Source: Pseudoalteromonas undina (GTDB lineage Bacteria; Pseudomonadota; Gammaproteobacteria; Enterobacterales; Alteromonadaceae). Taken from it: 64,000 nucleotides of DNA. Shown here in pieces: positions 7,810 to 17,837 of the stretch; position 1 is the stretch's first letter, and each line of letters opens with the position of its first letter. Position numbers and translations under genes: made by a program. The notes under the pieces were generated by a model. That model was not told where the DNA came from. It did not search any database and saw nothing but the letters and a program-made list of their open reading frames with translations. The DNA is taken from assembly GCF_000238275.3 (NCBI RefSeq), contig NZ_AHCF03000003.1, positions 1,550,001 to 1,614,000 of the forward strand, read 5' to 3'.

Positions 7810-8295
7810 TTAGTCGAAAACGATATCAGTTGTATAGTTAGGGAAAGCTTGTGCTAACCTTTTTTTCGATAATTGTAACCAAAGTTTACTTTCACCAATC
7901 AAAAATGGAGCTGAAGTATAAGCATTAATTACATTGCCGTGTTTAGGTAAGTTCATAGTGTCGATAAGTACATCGCCATCAGGTTTAACAAACTCGAGAT
8001 TATCAATATAAATTAAAGTGCCATGCCTTAAAAGAGGAGGAATACAAGGATCTGTCATAACAAATTTTTGCACCCGAGAGAACAAATCGTCAATTTTTTC
8101 TTTGTCATTAAAATCTATATCTTTGATAAATATTTGAAACCCGACTCTACTTTTACTTTCAGCTTCAATACAAATAAGACTAGCAGCAGGTAGCTCTGTT
8201 TTTTGAACCAGTTTTGAAGCACTATTTTCTTTTTTAGCGGCACATGAGGCTAAAAGGCACATTGACCCAATTAAAATTGATTTTCTAAGATACAT
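7810..8295 (-). CDS. Cassette-borne lipoprotein, function unknown
   Basis: A 161-residue protein with a clear lipoprotein signal: basic start MYLRK, hydrophobic core and lipobox LLASC with Cys at residue 18. The mature domain of about 140 residues has three Cys (in LICIEAE and TDPCIPP plus the lipidated one) and no motif I recognise. The start lies 25 bases inside the cassette boundary at 8320, the tight spacing usual for integron cassettes, and the gene is on the minus strand like its neighbours. It is probably anchored in the outer or inner membrane. Confidence 0.7.
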   Translation of the reverse strand: MYLRKSILIGSMCLLASCAAKKENSASKLVQKTELPAASLICIEAESKSRVGFQIFIKDIDFNDKEKIDDLFSRVQKFVMTDPCIPPLLRHGTLIYIDNLEFVKPDGDVLIDTMNLPKHGNVINAYTSAPFLIGESKLWLQLSKKRLAQAFPNYTTDIVFD

Positions 8296-8319
8296 ATAAC
8301 GTCATTCAACTAAATAGAA

Positions 8320-8419
8320 ACATAACGCCCTGTTAATGGGCAAAATATAGTTGGTTAGAGTAAGCGACGAAGGAGCAAAAGCCAACAGTATTTTGTCCTT
8401 GTTTAACAGTTTGTTAGCT
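8320..8419 (-). other. attC site 2 (3' end of the small membrane-protein cassette)
   Basis: On the minus strand: R'' AGCTAAC, L'' CTGTTAAA, a central imperfect stem (GGACAAAATA against TATTTTGCCC), a loop with TGCTCCTTCGTCGCT, L' TTAACAG and R' GTTATGT. L''/L' are complementary except for an extra base, as expected for attC. Confidence 0.82.
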
Positions 8420-8433
8420 GTAAATTACATTAG

Positions 8434-8625
8434 TTATTGCATGCCTGCCATTTTATATAAGAAATATGCAAAGCCAGAAAATGCTAGAGCGCCAACAACG
8501 ACCATGATTGTTAGTGTTTTTGATTTTGTCATTGAATCTACAAGTGCAACTTCGGTTTGCATCCGAATAAGATCTAGATTGTCATTTGATTCTTTTAACT
8601 GAGGCTTACCACTTTTCTGTTCCAT
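8434..8625 (-). CDS. 63-residue single-span membrane protein in a cassette
   Basis: MEQKSGKPQL opens a charged, mainly helical N-terminal half (residues 1-36), followed by one membrane helix (about 37-57) and a short end KMAGMQ. I place the start at 8625 because GGAG lies nine bases upstream. The longer open frame, up to 8724, runs through the neighbouring attC site, so its first 33 codons are very likely not protein. An ATG at 8640 in the same frame is a weaker alternative. The stop sits 14 bases before attC site 2. Function unknown; small membrane proteins of this shape are common cassette cargo. Confidence 0.6.
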   Translation of the reverse strand: MEQKSGKPQLKESNDNLDLIRMQTEVALVDSMTKSKTLTIMVVVGALAFSGFAYFLYKMAGMQ

Positions 8626-8661
8626 GAAAATATACTCCATTAGTTGATATGATTCTTGTAC

Positions 8662-8758
8662 TGCTAACGCCGCATTAAGGTGTGAGCGACGCTTGGCTAT
8701 ACTTGAGCGAAGCGAAAGCGCCAAGCGTTGTGAATCACTCTTAAATGCTTTGTTAGGT
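8662..8758 (-). other. attC site 3 (3' end of the P-loop cassette)
   Basis: On the minus strand: R'' ACCTAAC, L'' GCATTTAAG, a long central stem (ACGCTTGGC against GCCAAGCGT), L' CTTAATGC and R' GTTAGCA. L'' and L' pair with one extra T, the classic extrahelical base of attC. R'' matches the consensus RYYYAAC exactly. Confidence 0.88.
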
Positions 8759-8762
8759 AAAT

Positions 8763-9179
8763 TTACAAGTGAGAGTAAATTTGTTTAGCACGACCGATAT
8801 AGTATGGCGGATTTTTAGGACCACTATGATCTACGATTTCAACAGATGACACATTAAAACCATTATTCATCAAGGTTGATTCAATATGACTATACAGTGA
8901 ACCAGCTTCACTAGGCGGTCTTGTTGCTACAACTAACAAATCACGATTCGATAATGTAGCTAACAATGCTGCTAATGATGTTGTTGAATGACCTGCTTCT
9001 TCAAAACTCTGAGTTCTCACTTCGCCAGTAATAAGCTTATTAGTTTTGGAATCAGTGAGATGGAACACACGTTGTCCACCACTTAAACCGACTAAAGGCT
9101 TAAAATGCTCTTTGAGTGTGTAACTCTTCCCCGCAAAATGTTCACCAAACACAATTACTGCATTTTTCGCTGATGGCAT
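8763..9179 (-). CDS. Small P-loop protein in a cassette, function unknown
   Basis: A 138-residue protein that starts MPSAKNAVIVFGEHFAGKSY: a hydrophobic strand followed by GEHFAGKS (12-19), a good Walker A nucleotide-binding loop. A later RDLLVVATRPPSE could be the Walker B strand. It is short for a complete P-loop NTPase, and I recognise no family; a role in nucleotide-dependent signalling, kinase activity or defence cannot be told apart. I chose the ATG at 9179 with AGGA eight bases upstream, rather than the TTG at 9197. Its stop lies just before attC site 3 and its cassette begins at 9266. Confidence 0.65.
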   Translation of the reverse strand: MPSAKNAVIVFGEHFAGKSYTLKEHFKPLVGLSGGQRVFHLTDSKTNKLITGEVRTQSFEEAGHSTTSLAALLATLSNRDLLVVATRPPSEAGSLYSHIESTLMNNGFNVSSVEIVDHSGPKNPPYYIGRAKQIYSHL

Positions 9180-9259
9180 AAAACTGATCCTATACAAGCT
9201 GTTGATAGTACTTAAATAAGGGAGATTACTAACTTTTCAAGGGCTGAACTCAATTATTT

Positions 9260-9371
9260 ACCTAACAACTTTGTATCCGACATTTGTCGCTTTATAAACC
9301 GACAAATGTCCAAATATTACAATTAATCTAATTTAACCAGCGAATAAGCACATGTAAACAATTAGTTAGCT
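9260..9371 (-). other. Probable degenerate attC or array boundary
   Basis: ACCTAAC at 9260-9266 (GTTAGGT on the minus strand) is the left end of the P-loop cassette. About 105 bases away, GTTAGCT at 9365-9371 could be the partner box. Between them is a strong hairpin, GACATTTGTCG/CGACAAATGTC, at about 9279-9310. The inner L boxes pair poorly, and no gene lies upstream before serS, so this may be a decayed attC left after loss of a cassette. Confidence 0.4.
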
Positions 9372-9563
9372 CTCATCTAAATTTACTGGATGCAGAAAAA
9401 CACCAAAATGGTGGAGATCAGTAATATTGGACAAAAAGTGTTGTGCAAATAAACAATAAAGGCAGGTTTATTATTTTTACTGACAAATAGCGTAACTTAG
9501 ACTTTTATTTTCGCCTTGAGCCTTTCTCCTCGAACCTTTTCCCTTTAACCTTTTCCCTAAAAC
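9372..9563. other. Gene-free stretch downstream of serS
   Basis: Contains a short hairpin (CACCAAAATGGTG, about 9402) and a pyrimidine-rich run of CCTTTTCCC-like repeats at about 9520-9560. No open frame is convincing. Confidence 0.4.
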
Positions 9564-9596
9564 AAAAAAGCCGCTGTTCGTTAAAACAGCGGCTTT
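9564..9596 (-). terminator. Terminator of the serS operon
   Basis: AAAGCCGCTGTT and AACAGCGGCTTT form a 12-bp stem with a 7-nt loop, and the minus-strand reading ends in a T-rich tract. It lies about 50 nt after the serS stop. Confidence 0.8.
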
Positions 9597-9643
9597 CTTT
9601 ATTAAAGCTTACAGCTAAAAACTGACAGCTTACAGCTAGTACT

Positions 9644-10957
<1,314 letters not shown>

Positions 10958-11344
10958 TTAACCTTTTTGCATTACTAGCTGAAGGCCCAGCCAAGCCATA
11001 AAAATACACACCATCACGTTTAAGATGATATTGAGGGCCATTTTAATAAAGTGACCTTGTTGTAATAACAACAACGAATCCATTGAGAATGTTGAAAAGG
11101 TGGTTAACGCACCTAAAAAGCCAATTCCGATGAGGGTTTTAGCGGGACTCACGGCAATAACCTGCTTATCGATTAAACCGTACAAAATGCCCATCAACAA
11201 TGAACCCAGAATATTAACCGTCAACGTGCCAAAAGGGAATCCCCTACCGAGGAGTTTTAGCATGGTTTCGCTAATAAAAAACCGTAAACAGGCTCCTGAG
11301 GCTCCGCCAAGGGCTATCATCATGTAAAGTTTAATCATGCTCAT
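10958..11344 (-). CDS. crcB: Fluoride ion channel CrcB/Fluc
   Basis: A 128-residue inner-membrane protein with four helices, the right size for Fluc channels, which work as dual-topology dimers and expel fluoride. Family motifs are present: [11 protein letters not shown] in helix 1, NILGSLLMG in helix 2 with the conserved Asn, and [13 protein letters not shown], the phenylalanine-box region with the TTFSTF signature. It overlaps the end of rarA by 14 bases; an internal second ATG (MIKLY, two codons later) is an equally possible start. Placement between rarA and serS suggests operon membership. No fluoride riboswitch is visible, as expected for an internal gene. Confidence 0.93.
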   Translation of the reverse strand: MSMIKLYMMIALGGASGACLRFFISETMLKLLGRGFPFGTLTVNILGSLLMGILYGLIDKQVIAVSPAKTLIGIGFLGALTTFSTFSMDSLLLLQQGHFIKMALNIILNVMVCIFMAWLGLQLVMQKG

Positions 11345-12674
11345 AACGTTTTACTGGGCTTTGCGCGTCGCGCTCTTTTAAATAATCGAGCTTTTGTTTA
11401 ATTTTTTGCTCAAGTCCACGATCACTTGGCTGGTAGTATTGCTTGCTATCCATTTCTGGCGGTAGGTATTTTTCGCCAGCAGCAAATGCACCCTCTTCGT
11501 TATGCGCATAACGATACTCTGCGCCATAGCCTAAGTTTTTCATTAAATTAGTGGGGGCATTACGTAAATGCTCTGGTACAGGGTAGCTTGGCTGATTTTT
11601 AGCATCATCTTTGGCTTGATTAAACGCCATATAAACCGCATTGCTTTTAGGCGCACTAGCCAAGTACAAGGTGGCCTGTGCAATGGCGCGCTCGCCTTCG
11701 CTTGGGCCAACACGTTGGAATATATCCCATGCGTTTAAAGCCACTTCCATCGCTCGCGGATCGGCGTTGCCTATGTCTTCGGTGGCAATTGCTAATAAGC
11801 GCCTTGCAACATACAGCGGGTCGCCGCCACCTGCTAAAATACGGCAGTACCAATAAAGCGCACCATCGGGTGAACTGCCTCGCACCGATTTATGAAACGC
11901 CGAAATTAAATCGTAAAATTCATCGCCGCCTTTATCGTATTTCGCTAAATGCGTCGGCAGTACTTGGCTGAGTACCTGTTCATCAACATGAAATTGGCCG
12001 TTTTGCTCAGTGGTTAAATCGACTGCTTGCTCGAGTAAATTAAGCACTTTACGAGCATCGCCACCACTTGCTTGGCATAGCGCCTGTTTGGCGTTATCTG
12101 CAATCACGATGTGTTTTTGGCTTAATTGCTCATCTTGTTTAAGTGCACGCTCTATTACCGTGTATAAATCGCTTTCCTGCAAGGATTTTAAAACATACAC
12201 CCTTGCACGAGACAAAATCGCGTTATTAAGCGCAAACGAGGGGTTTTCGGTGGTGGCACCAACAAATATAAAAGTGCCATCTTCAATATGCGGTAAAAAC
12301 GCATCTTGCTGAGATTTATTAAAGCGGTGTACTTCATCAACAAACATTAAAGTGCGCTGACCACGGCTTTGTAAGTTATCGCGCGCTTGGGTTACGCTAT
12401 CGCGTATATCTTTTACGCCCGCCGTTACTGCCGACATTTGAATTAGTTCAGCGTCGGCATGGTTGGCAATAATTTGCGCTAGCGTAGTTTTACCTACCCC
12501 TGGAGGGCCCCATAAAATTAAACTATGGCAACGTCCTGCAACAATAGCTTGATGCAGCGGTTTGTCGCTACTTAGTAAATGCTGTTGCCCTATGTAATCG
12601 TTAAGCGATAAAGGGCGCATACGCGCAGCGAGTGGACGTACATCGGGCCCAAAGTTAAAACCTAAATTACTCAC
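11331..12674 (-). CDS. rarA: Replication-associated recombination protein A (RarA/MgsA), AAA+ ATPase
   Basis: A 447-residue AAA+ ATPase related to clamp loaders that acts at stalled replication forks. Seen: Walker [10 protein letters not shown] (residues 56-64), Walker [11 protein letters not shown] (109-118), sensor 1 GATTENPSF (139-147), then the RarA-specific C-terminal helical part (residues about 255-420) with [14 protein letters not shown] and the [10 protein letters not shown] stretch. Length matches E. coli RarA. Its start overlaps the end of lolA by eight bases and its end overlaps crcB. The order lolA-rarA-serS is the classic gammaproteobacterial one, with crcB inserted here. Confidence 0.96.
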   Translation of the reverse strand: MSNLGFNFGPDVRPLAARMRPLSLNDYIGQQHLLSSDKPLHQAIVAGRCHSLILWGPPGVGKTTLAQIIANHADAELIQMSAVTAGVKDIRDSVTQARDNLQSRGQRTLMFVDEVHRFNKSQQDAFLPHIEDGTFIFVGATTENPSFALNNAILSRARVYVLKSLQESDLYTVIERALKQDEQLSQKHIVIADNAKQALCQASGGDARKVLNLLEQAVDLTTEQNGQFHVDEQVLSQVLPTHLAKYDKGGDEFYDLISAFHKSVRGSSPDGALYWYCRILAGGGDPLYVARRLLAIATEDIGNADPRAMEVALNAWDIFQRVGPSEGERAIAQATLYLASAPKSNAVYMAFNQAKDDAKNQPSYPVPEHLRNAPTNLMKNLGYGAEYRYAHNEEGAFAAGEKYLPPEMDSKQYYQPSDRGLEQKIKQKLDYLKERDAQSPVKRYEHD

Positions 12675-13293
12675 CGTTACTCTGATCGTCTATTTCTACA
12701 CCCGCTGGCGGGGTAAATTCAAAAGTTGTTTTATCAAGCTCAGTATTAACCTGTGCATTGCTAAATATAAACGCAGACAGCTGGCCTGAGTTATCTTTAA
12801 CCACCAGTTTTGCAAGCCCCTGCTCGTTATCAGCAAAAGTAATATCAAGCTGCTCTACTTGGCTTTCTACGCCTTTATTTGGGGTAATGCTAAAGCCTAA
12901 GTCGGTGGCAAGCACACTGTACTTTTCCCATTGCGCAGGGTCTTTAGAGGTGAGCAATATAAACGGTGTAGAGTCAATTAAACCGCTGGTTTTCATGATG
13001 GTTACTTGCTCAGCAAAGCTATCAAAGTAATAGGTTTTATCGCCGTTTGACACAAATAAAGTGTCGTCTGGGTTAGTTTGCTGCCAGCGAATCATCAATG
13101 GCTGTTGCAAGGCAATATTGCCTTGGCCTTGCATTACCAGTTGGCCTTCACCGTCGGTTACGTTTTGTTTAAATTGTGCTTTAAAGCTTTTTAAGGTCGA
13201 TAACTTATCTTGTAATGCTTGGCTGTCGTCAGCAAAACTTGGCATAGCAACTAAACTGCCCAATACCAATAATAAACTACTTAATTTTTTCAT
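12667..13293 (-). CDS. lolA: Outer-membrane lipoprotein carrier protein LolA
   Basis: A 208-residue periplasmic chaperone that carries lipoproteins from the LolCDE exporter to LolB at the outer membrane. Residues 1-21 are a Sec signal peptide cleaved after PSFA. The mature part has the LolA pattern: [23 protein letters not shown] start, the [16 protein letters not shown] strands and [11 protein letters not shown]. The ATG shares a base with the ftsK stop (TAATG), implying translational coupling, and the 3' end overlaps rarA. Confidence 0.95.
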   Translation of the reverse strand: MKKLSSLLLVLGSLVAMPSFADDSQALQDKLSTLKSFKAQFKQNVTDGEGQLVMQGQGNIALQQPLMIRWQQTNPDDTLFVSNGDKTYYFDSFAEQVTIMKTSGLIDSTPFILLTSKDPAQWEKYSVLATDLGFSITPNKGVESQVEQLDITFADNEQGLAKLVVKDNSGQLSAFIFSNAQVNTELDKTTFEFTPPAGVEIDDQSNGE

Positions 13294-15782
13294 TAATTTG
13301 CTCCATTAGGTACTAATACATCGCGAGCGCCGTTATGTCCTGGTGCACTCACGATACCTGATGTTTCCATTTGTTCTACTAAACGTGCAGCACGGTTATA
13401 GCCTACACGTAATTTACGTTGCACTGATGATACCGATACTTTACCGGTTTCTATTACAAAGGCGACCGCTTCGTCGTATAACGGATCTGACTCTTCATCG
13501 CCATTTTCGCTGGCTTCACCTGGTAATAGAATATCTTCCGTAGCATCACCATTTAAAATCTCGTCTATGTAGTTTGGTTTAGCACGGGCTTTCCAATCGT
13601 TTACTACAGCATGTACTTCATGGTCGTCTACAAACGCGCCATGCACACGCTCAGGTACACTGGTACCTGGCGGTAAATAAAGCATGTCACCCATGCCTAA
13701 TAAATTTTCTGCGCCTTGTTGATCAAGTATGGTGCGCGAGTCTATTTTACTTGATACCTGAAACGCCATACGTGTAGGTATATTCGCTTTAATTAAACCG
13801 GTTATTACATCAACCGACGGACGCTGCGTTGCCAAAATTAAGTGAATACCCGCAGCACGCGCTTTTTGCGCAATACGAGCAATTAGCTCTTCAACTTTTT
13901 TACCTACAATCATCATCATATCGGCAAATTCGTCAATAACCACAACTATGCTAGGTAATTTATCTAGCTCATCAGGGCCCTCTTTCATGCCGTCGGTGTC
14001 TTTAAATAATGGATCCATAATTGGGTAGCCCGCTTCTTTGGCTTCCATTACTTTTTGGTTGTAACCTTTTAAGTTACGCACACCTAATGCCGACATCAGC
14101 TTATAACGGCGTTCCATTTCACCTACACACCAACGCAGTGCGTTAGCCGCTTCTTTCATGTCGGTCACAACTTCACATAATAAATGCGGAATGCCTTCGT
14201 ATACTGAAAGCTCAAGCATTTTCGGGTCAATCATGATCATACGAACATCTTCAGGGCCCGATTTATACAGTAAGCTTAATATCATTACATTAACGCCCAC
14301 TGACTTACCTGAACCGGTTGTACCGGCCACTAATAAATGTGGCATTTTACCTAAGTCGGCACACACAGGTTGCCCTGCAATATCTTTACCAAGCACCATG
14401 GTTAATGGCGATGGGTTTTGCTCAAACTTAGGTGCGTTTATCACTTCTGACAAACGTACAATTTCACGGTATTTATTAGGCAGCTCAATACCGATATAGG
14501 TTTTACCCGGAATAACTTCTACCACGCGCACACTAATTGCCGATAACGAGCGCGCTAAATCTTTTGACAACCCAGTAATTTTAGACACCTTAATACCCGG
14601 TGCTAAATCAAGCTCAAAACGAGTAACAACGGGCCCGGGGTAAACTCCAACCACGGTAGCTTGCACGTTAAAATCGAGTAATTTTGTTTCTACAAGGCGC
14701 GATACACTATCAAGCTCTTCTTGTGAAATTGGGTTTTTTGCTTTGTCGGGTCTGTCGAGTAAATCTAATGATGGCAATGGCCCCGGAGGTGGCTCTTGCT
14801 CTAATAATTGCTCAAACTTCTCTTTGGCAGTTGGCGGCGGTTGAAACCCTGATTTTGGCTTGTTAATTGGCCTTGCTGGTGAAACCACGGTTGTAGCTGG
14901 TTTTTCAGGTTCAACCACTGGGCTTTGATCGAGCGCATTAAGTGCTGCTTCTGTGTCCATAGGTTCATCGTCTATGGCGCTAAAACTAATTTCTTGATCG
15001 AGTATTTGGTCAAGCTCGTCAAACGGCATAAACTCGTCGTCTTGCGGCGCGTTTACTTTAGTTGTTGGTTTATCGATTGCTTTTGGTTTGTCTGCTTTTT
15101 TATTAGCAAGTTCAGGTTCTTGTTGTCGTGTATCGTCTTCAAAATAGGCATCGGGTTGCTCGTCTTGTACTTTACCTGCAATGTGCTCGCGCTGCATCCA
15201 ACCTCGAGCATAGGTGACCAAAAAGCGGTATAACCTAACTATTAAGTCACCTAAATAATCAACAAATTGTACCCACGACACACCTGTTAATAGCGTTAAC
15301 CCTGCAAAAAAGAAACACAGCAGTAAAATAGAGGTACCGGTAAAATTAAACGCTGGCATCATCGCCGATGCAATCACATCGCCCACCACCCCACCGGATG
15401 AAAAATTATAAATATCATCAAAATTAATACTGCTAATAGCGGTTGCTGAGGTGATAAACAGCGCAAAGCCAATAATGCGTAATCCAAGTGTGGTGTAATC
15501 GAGTTGTAAAATACGGTGTGGCTGCTTAAACACCAAGTAACCTAGCAGCTGAATAGCCGCTGGCACAAAATAGGCAAGCCAGCCAAAGGTAAGGAGTAAA
15601 ATATCGGCCACCCACGCGCCCGCTGTACCCGTAATATTTTGTACATTGGTAAATTCACCCGTTTGCGACCAAGCAGGATCGGCTGGGTGAAAACTAATTA
15701 AAGCACATAAAATAAATACCGCTGCAAAGGTGCTGACGATGAGCCCCGTTTCTAATAGTCTTTGTACACCGTTTAGGCGCAT
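13293..15782 (-). CDS. ftsK: DNA translocase FtsK
   Basis: An 829-residue septal DNA pump that moves chromosome termini and activates XerCD at dif. The N-terminal 190 residues contain four to five membrane helices. Residues about 195-330 form a low-complexity Pro/Asp/Glu-rich linker, much shorter than in E. coli (1329 residues), which explains the smaller size. The motor domain carries Walker [13 protein letters not shown], Walker [13 protein letters not shown] and [13 protein letters not shown]. The last 65 residues are the winged-helix gamma domain ([20 protein letters not shown]) that reads KOPS sites. It heads the ftsK-lolA-rarA-crcB-serS run and has its own intergenic region of about 200 bases after lrp. 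Confidence 0.97.
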   Translation of the reverse strand: MRLNGVQRLLETGLIVSTFAAVFILCALISFHPADPAWSQTGEFTNVQNITGTAGAWVADILLLTFGWLAYFVPAAIQLLGYLVFKQPHRILQLDYTTLGLRIIGFALFITSATAISSINFDDIYNFSSGGVVGDVIASAMMPAFNFTGTSILLLCFFFAGLTLLTGVSWVQFVDYLGDLIVRLYRFLVTYARGWMQREHIAGKVQDEQPDAYFEDDTRQQEPELANKKADKPKAIDKPTTKVNAPQDDEFMPFDELDQILDQEISFSAIDDEPMDTEAALNALDQSPVVEPEKPATTVVSPARPINKPKSGFQPPPTAKEKFEQLLEQEPPPGPLPSLDLLDRPDKAKNPISQEELDSVSRLVETKLLDFNVQATVVGVYPGPVVTRFELDLAPGIKVSKITGLSKDLARSLSAISVRVVEVIPGKTYIGIELPNKYREIVRLSEVINAPKFEQNPSPLTMVLGKDIAGQPVCADLGKMPHLLVAGTTGSGKSVGVNVMILSLLYKSGPEDVRMIMIDPKMLELSVYEGIPHLLCEVVTDMKEAANALRWCVGEMERRYKLMSALGVRNLKGYNQKVMEAKEAGYPIMDPLFKDTDGMKEGPDELDKLPSIVVVIDEFADMMMIVGKKVEELIARIAQKARAAGIHLILATQRPSVDVITGLIKANIPTRMAFQVSSKIDSRTILDQQGAENLLGMGDMLYLPPGTSVPERVHGAFVDDHEVHAVVNDWKARAKPNYIDEILNGDATEDILLPGEASENGDEESDPLYDEAVAFVIETGKVSVSSVQRKLRVGYNRAARLVEQMETSGIVSAPGHNGARDVLVPNGAN

Positions 15783-15978
15783 AATTACCTATCCCTCATT
15801 ATTATTTTTTACACTCACTTGGCAATAGAATACCTTAGCAGGAAATGTATTTTGATGCACTTTATCTTAACCATGATGGCCTGATTATGAACAAGTTTTT
15901 ATTATTTAGTCGTACACTCATTAAAAAAGCAAAGTTGGTTGCAACAATAAAAGTATATTAAAGGCTGTTACTTTATCA

Positions 15979-16458
15979 TTAAGCAACAAAAGGACGAATA
16001 ACAACGCCTTCTTCACCTTTTACTTCTTCCATCACTACGTAGGTACGACTTTCACTCACATTGGGCAGCTTTAATAATATATCACCGAGTACGCCTCGGT
16101 ATTCTGACATATCGTTAACCCGGGTTTTTAATAAAAAGTCGAAATTACCCGAAACCAAATGACATTCTATAATTTCCTCGTGCTTTCTAACAGCAGCACT
16201 GAACTCTTCAAACACGTCGGGCGATGTTTTAGTAATGGTTACTTCCACATACACAGAAAGCCCTTGACCAAGTTTGGCAGGATCCACCACTGCTTTATAG
16301 CCTAAAATATACCCTTCTCGTTCAAGCTTTTTCACTCGCTCTAGACAGGGCGTGGCGCTTAGGCCAACTCGTCGGGCCAGTTCAACATTTGACAGGCGGC
16401 CATCAAGTTGTAATTCGACTAAAATTTTGCGATCAATACGGTCTAATAAGTTATGCAT
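15979..16458 (-). CDS. lrp: Leucine-responsive regulatory protein Lrp
   Basis: A 159-residue Lrp/AsnC-family regulator. The N-terminal helix-turn-helix (residues about 5-55: DRIDRKILVELQLDGRLSN, VGLSATPCLERVKKLE) and the C-terminal RAM effector domain with ECHLVSGNFDFLLKTRV and RTYVVMEEVK are nearly the E. coli Lrp sequence, so this is the true global regulator rather than a distant paralogue. It lies upstream of ftsK as in E. coli, and is divergent from ald with 139 bases between. Lrp-family control of the neighbouring alanine dehydrogenase gene is therefore likely. Confidence 0.95.
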   Translation of the reverse strand: MHNLLDRIDRKILVELQLDGRLSNVELARRVGLSATPCLERVKKLEREGYILGYKAVVDPAKLGQGLSVYVEVTITKTSPDVFEEFSAAVRKHEEIIECHLVSGNFDFLLKTRVNDMSEYRGVLGDILLKLPNVSESRTYVVMEEVKGEEGVVIRPFVA

Positions 16459-16597
16459 GGCTTTTTAGTTTTTTATTCTAATAAAATTAATTTTACAGAT
16501 ACTAACACTACAAAGAGCTTAAAAAAAGGTGAGACACACTACCCTAGCATGAATATAATAGTGGAAAATTTTTATCCCGTTCTAACAAGGCAAAATT

Positions 16598-17719
16598 ATG
16601 ATTATTGGTGTACCTAAAGAAATTAAAAACCACGAGTACCGTGTAGGTATGGTTCCTGCGAGTGTTCGCGAACTTGTAAATCACGGCCACCAAGTGATTG
16701 TTGAAACGAATGCTGGTATGGGCATTGGTTTTACAAATGATGATTATGTTCAAGCAGGCGCTGAAATTTTAGAAACAGCTGCTGACGTTTTTGCAAAAGC
16801 AGAAATGATCATCAAGGTAAAAGAGCCACAAGCTGTTGAGCGTGCAATGTTACGTGAAGACCAAATTCTTTTCACTTACCTTCACCTTGCACCGGATCTT
16901 CCTCAAACTGAAGACCTTGTTAAAAGTAAAGCAATCTGTATTGCTTATGAAACAGTAACTGATTCACGCGGTGGTTTACCACTTTTAGCGCCAATGAGTG
17001 AAGTTGCTGGTCGTATGTCTATTCAAGCAGGTGCACAAGCGCTAGAAAAAGCTAACCACGGTCGTGGTATGTTACTAGGTGGTGTACCCGGTGTTGAGCC
17101 AGCTAAAGTTGTTGTTATTGGTGGCGGCATGGTTGGTCGTAGCGCTGCACAAATGGCGGTTGGCTTAGGTGCTGAGGTTGTTGTACTTGACCGTAACATC
17201 GACGTACTACGTGCACTAGACGCACAGTTTGGTAACAAAGTTAAAGCTATTTACTCAACAGCTGATGCGCTTGAAAAGCACGTATTAGAAGCTGACCTAG
17301 TAATTGGTGGCGTGCTTATCCCAGGTGCTGCTGCACCTAAACTAGTGACTGCTGAACACATTAAAGCAATGAAGCCAGGTGCTGCTATTGTTGATGTTGC
17401 GATTGACCAAGGTGGTTGTATTGCAACCTCTAAAGCAACTACGCACGCTGATCCTACTTTCATCGTTGATGAAGTTGTTCACTACTGTGTTGCTAACATG
17501 CCTGGTGCTGTTCCACGTACATCGACGTTTGCACTTAATAATGCAACATTACCGTTCATCATTAACCTTGCAAACAAAGGTTACAAAAAAGCACTACTAG
17601 ATGACGCTCACTTCTTAAAAGGCTTAAACGTAATTAAAGGCCAAGTAACATACAAAGAAGTAGCTGAAGCGTTCAACATGGAATATGTTGACCCACGCAC
17701 TGCAGTAGAAAACGCGTAA
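16598..17719 (+). CDS. ald: Alanine dehydrogenase
   Basis: A 373-residue NAD-dependent enzyme that interconverts L-alanine and pyruvate plus ammonia in the cytoplasm. Active-site residues K75 (in IIKVKEP) and H96 (in YLHLAPD) fall at the same numbers as in the well-known Bacillus enzyme. The Rossmann motif is [14 protein letters not shown]. The ribosome binding site is AACAAGG before ATG. The gene is divergent from lrp. Codon use is noticeably optimal compared with its neighbours (few rare codons), suggesting high expression. Its placement between lrp and trxB is a difference from the E. coli order. Confidence 0.97.
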   Translation: MIIGVPKEIKNHEYRVGMVPASVRELVNHGHQVIVETNAGMGIGFTNDDYVQAGAEILETAADVFAKAEMIIKVKEPQAVERAMLREDQILFTYLHLAPDLPQTEDLVKSKAICIAYETVTDSRGGLPLLAPMSEVAGRMSIQAGAQALEKANHGRGMLLGGVPGVEPAKVVVIGGGMVGRSAAQMAVGLGAEVVVLDRNIDVLRALDAQFGNKVKAIYSTADALEKHVLEADLVIGGVLIPGAAAPKLVTAEHIKAMKPGAAIVDVAIDQGGCIATSKATTHADPTFIVDEVVHYCVANMPGAVPRTSTFALNNATLPFIINLANKGYKKALLDDAHFLKGLNVIKGQVTYKEVAEAFNMEYVDPRTAVENA

Positions 17720-17770
17720 CTATTATTGTTACCGCTTATACCTAAGCCATAATTTAGGTATAAGCATTAA

Positions 17771-17797
17771 AAAAGCAGCTAATTAGCTGCTTTTTTT
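17771..17797 (+). terminator. Bidirectional terminator between ald and pssA
   Basis: AAAAGCAGCTAATTAGCTGC then TTTT is a perfect palindrome with A tract before and T tract after. It lies between convergent ald and pssA and can serve both. Confidence 0.85.
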
Positions 17798-17837
17798 GTA
17801 TCTAAATTTTAGGGTCTGTGGTCAACAGACCCTAATG

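Larger units (their letters stand above)
7453..9266 (-). mobile_element. Integron gene-cassette array without integrase (CALIN), three cassettes
   Basis: Three minus-strand genes are each followed by an imperfect palindrome with attC architecture (7453-7553, 8320-8419, 8662-8758). The outer boxes fit cassette logic. Read on the minus strand, the cassette that starts GTTAGGT (9266-9260) ends in an attC opening with ACCTAAC. The one starting GTTATGT ends in an attC opening with ACATAAC. The middle one, GTTAGCA, ends with AGCTAAC, one mismatch from expectation. This matching of a cassette's first bases with its own attC is what circular-cassette integration predicts. No intI gene or attI site is in the window. 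The array lies between the retropepsin-like gene and serS. Confidence 0.8.

Noticed and set aside
11656..11971. Several open frames of 65-97 residues inside rarA
   Set aside because: All overlap the strongly supported rarA coding frame and have no ribosome binding sites or motifs.
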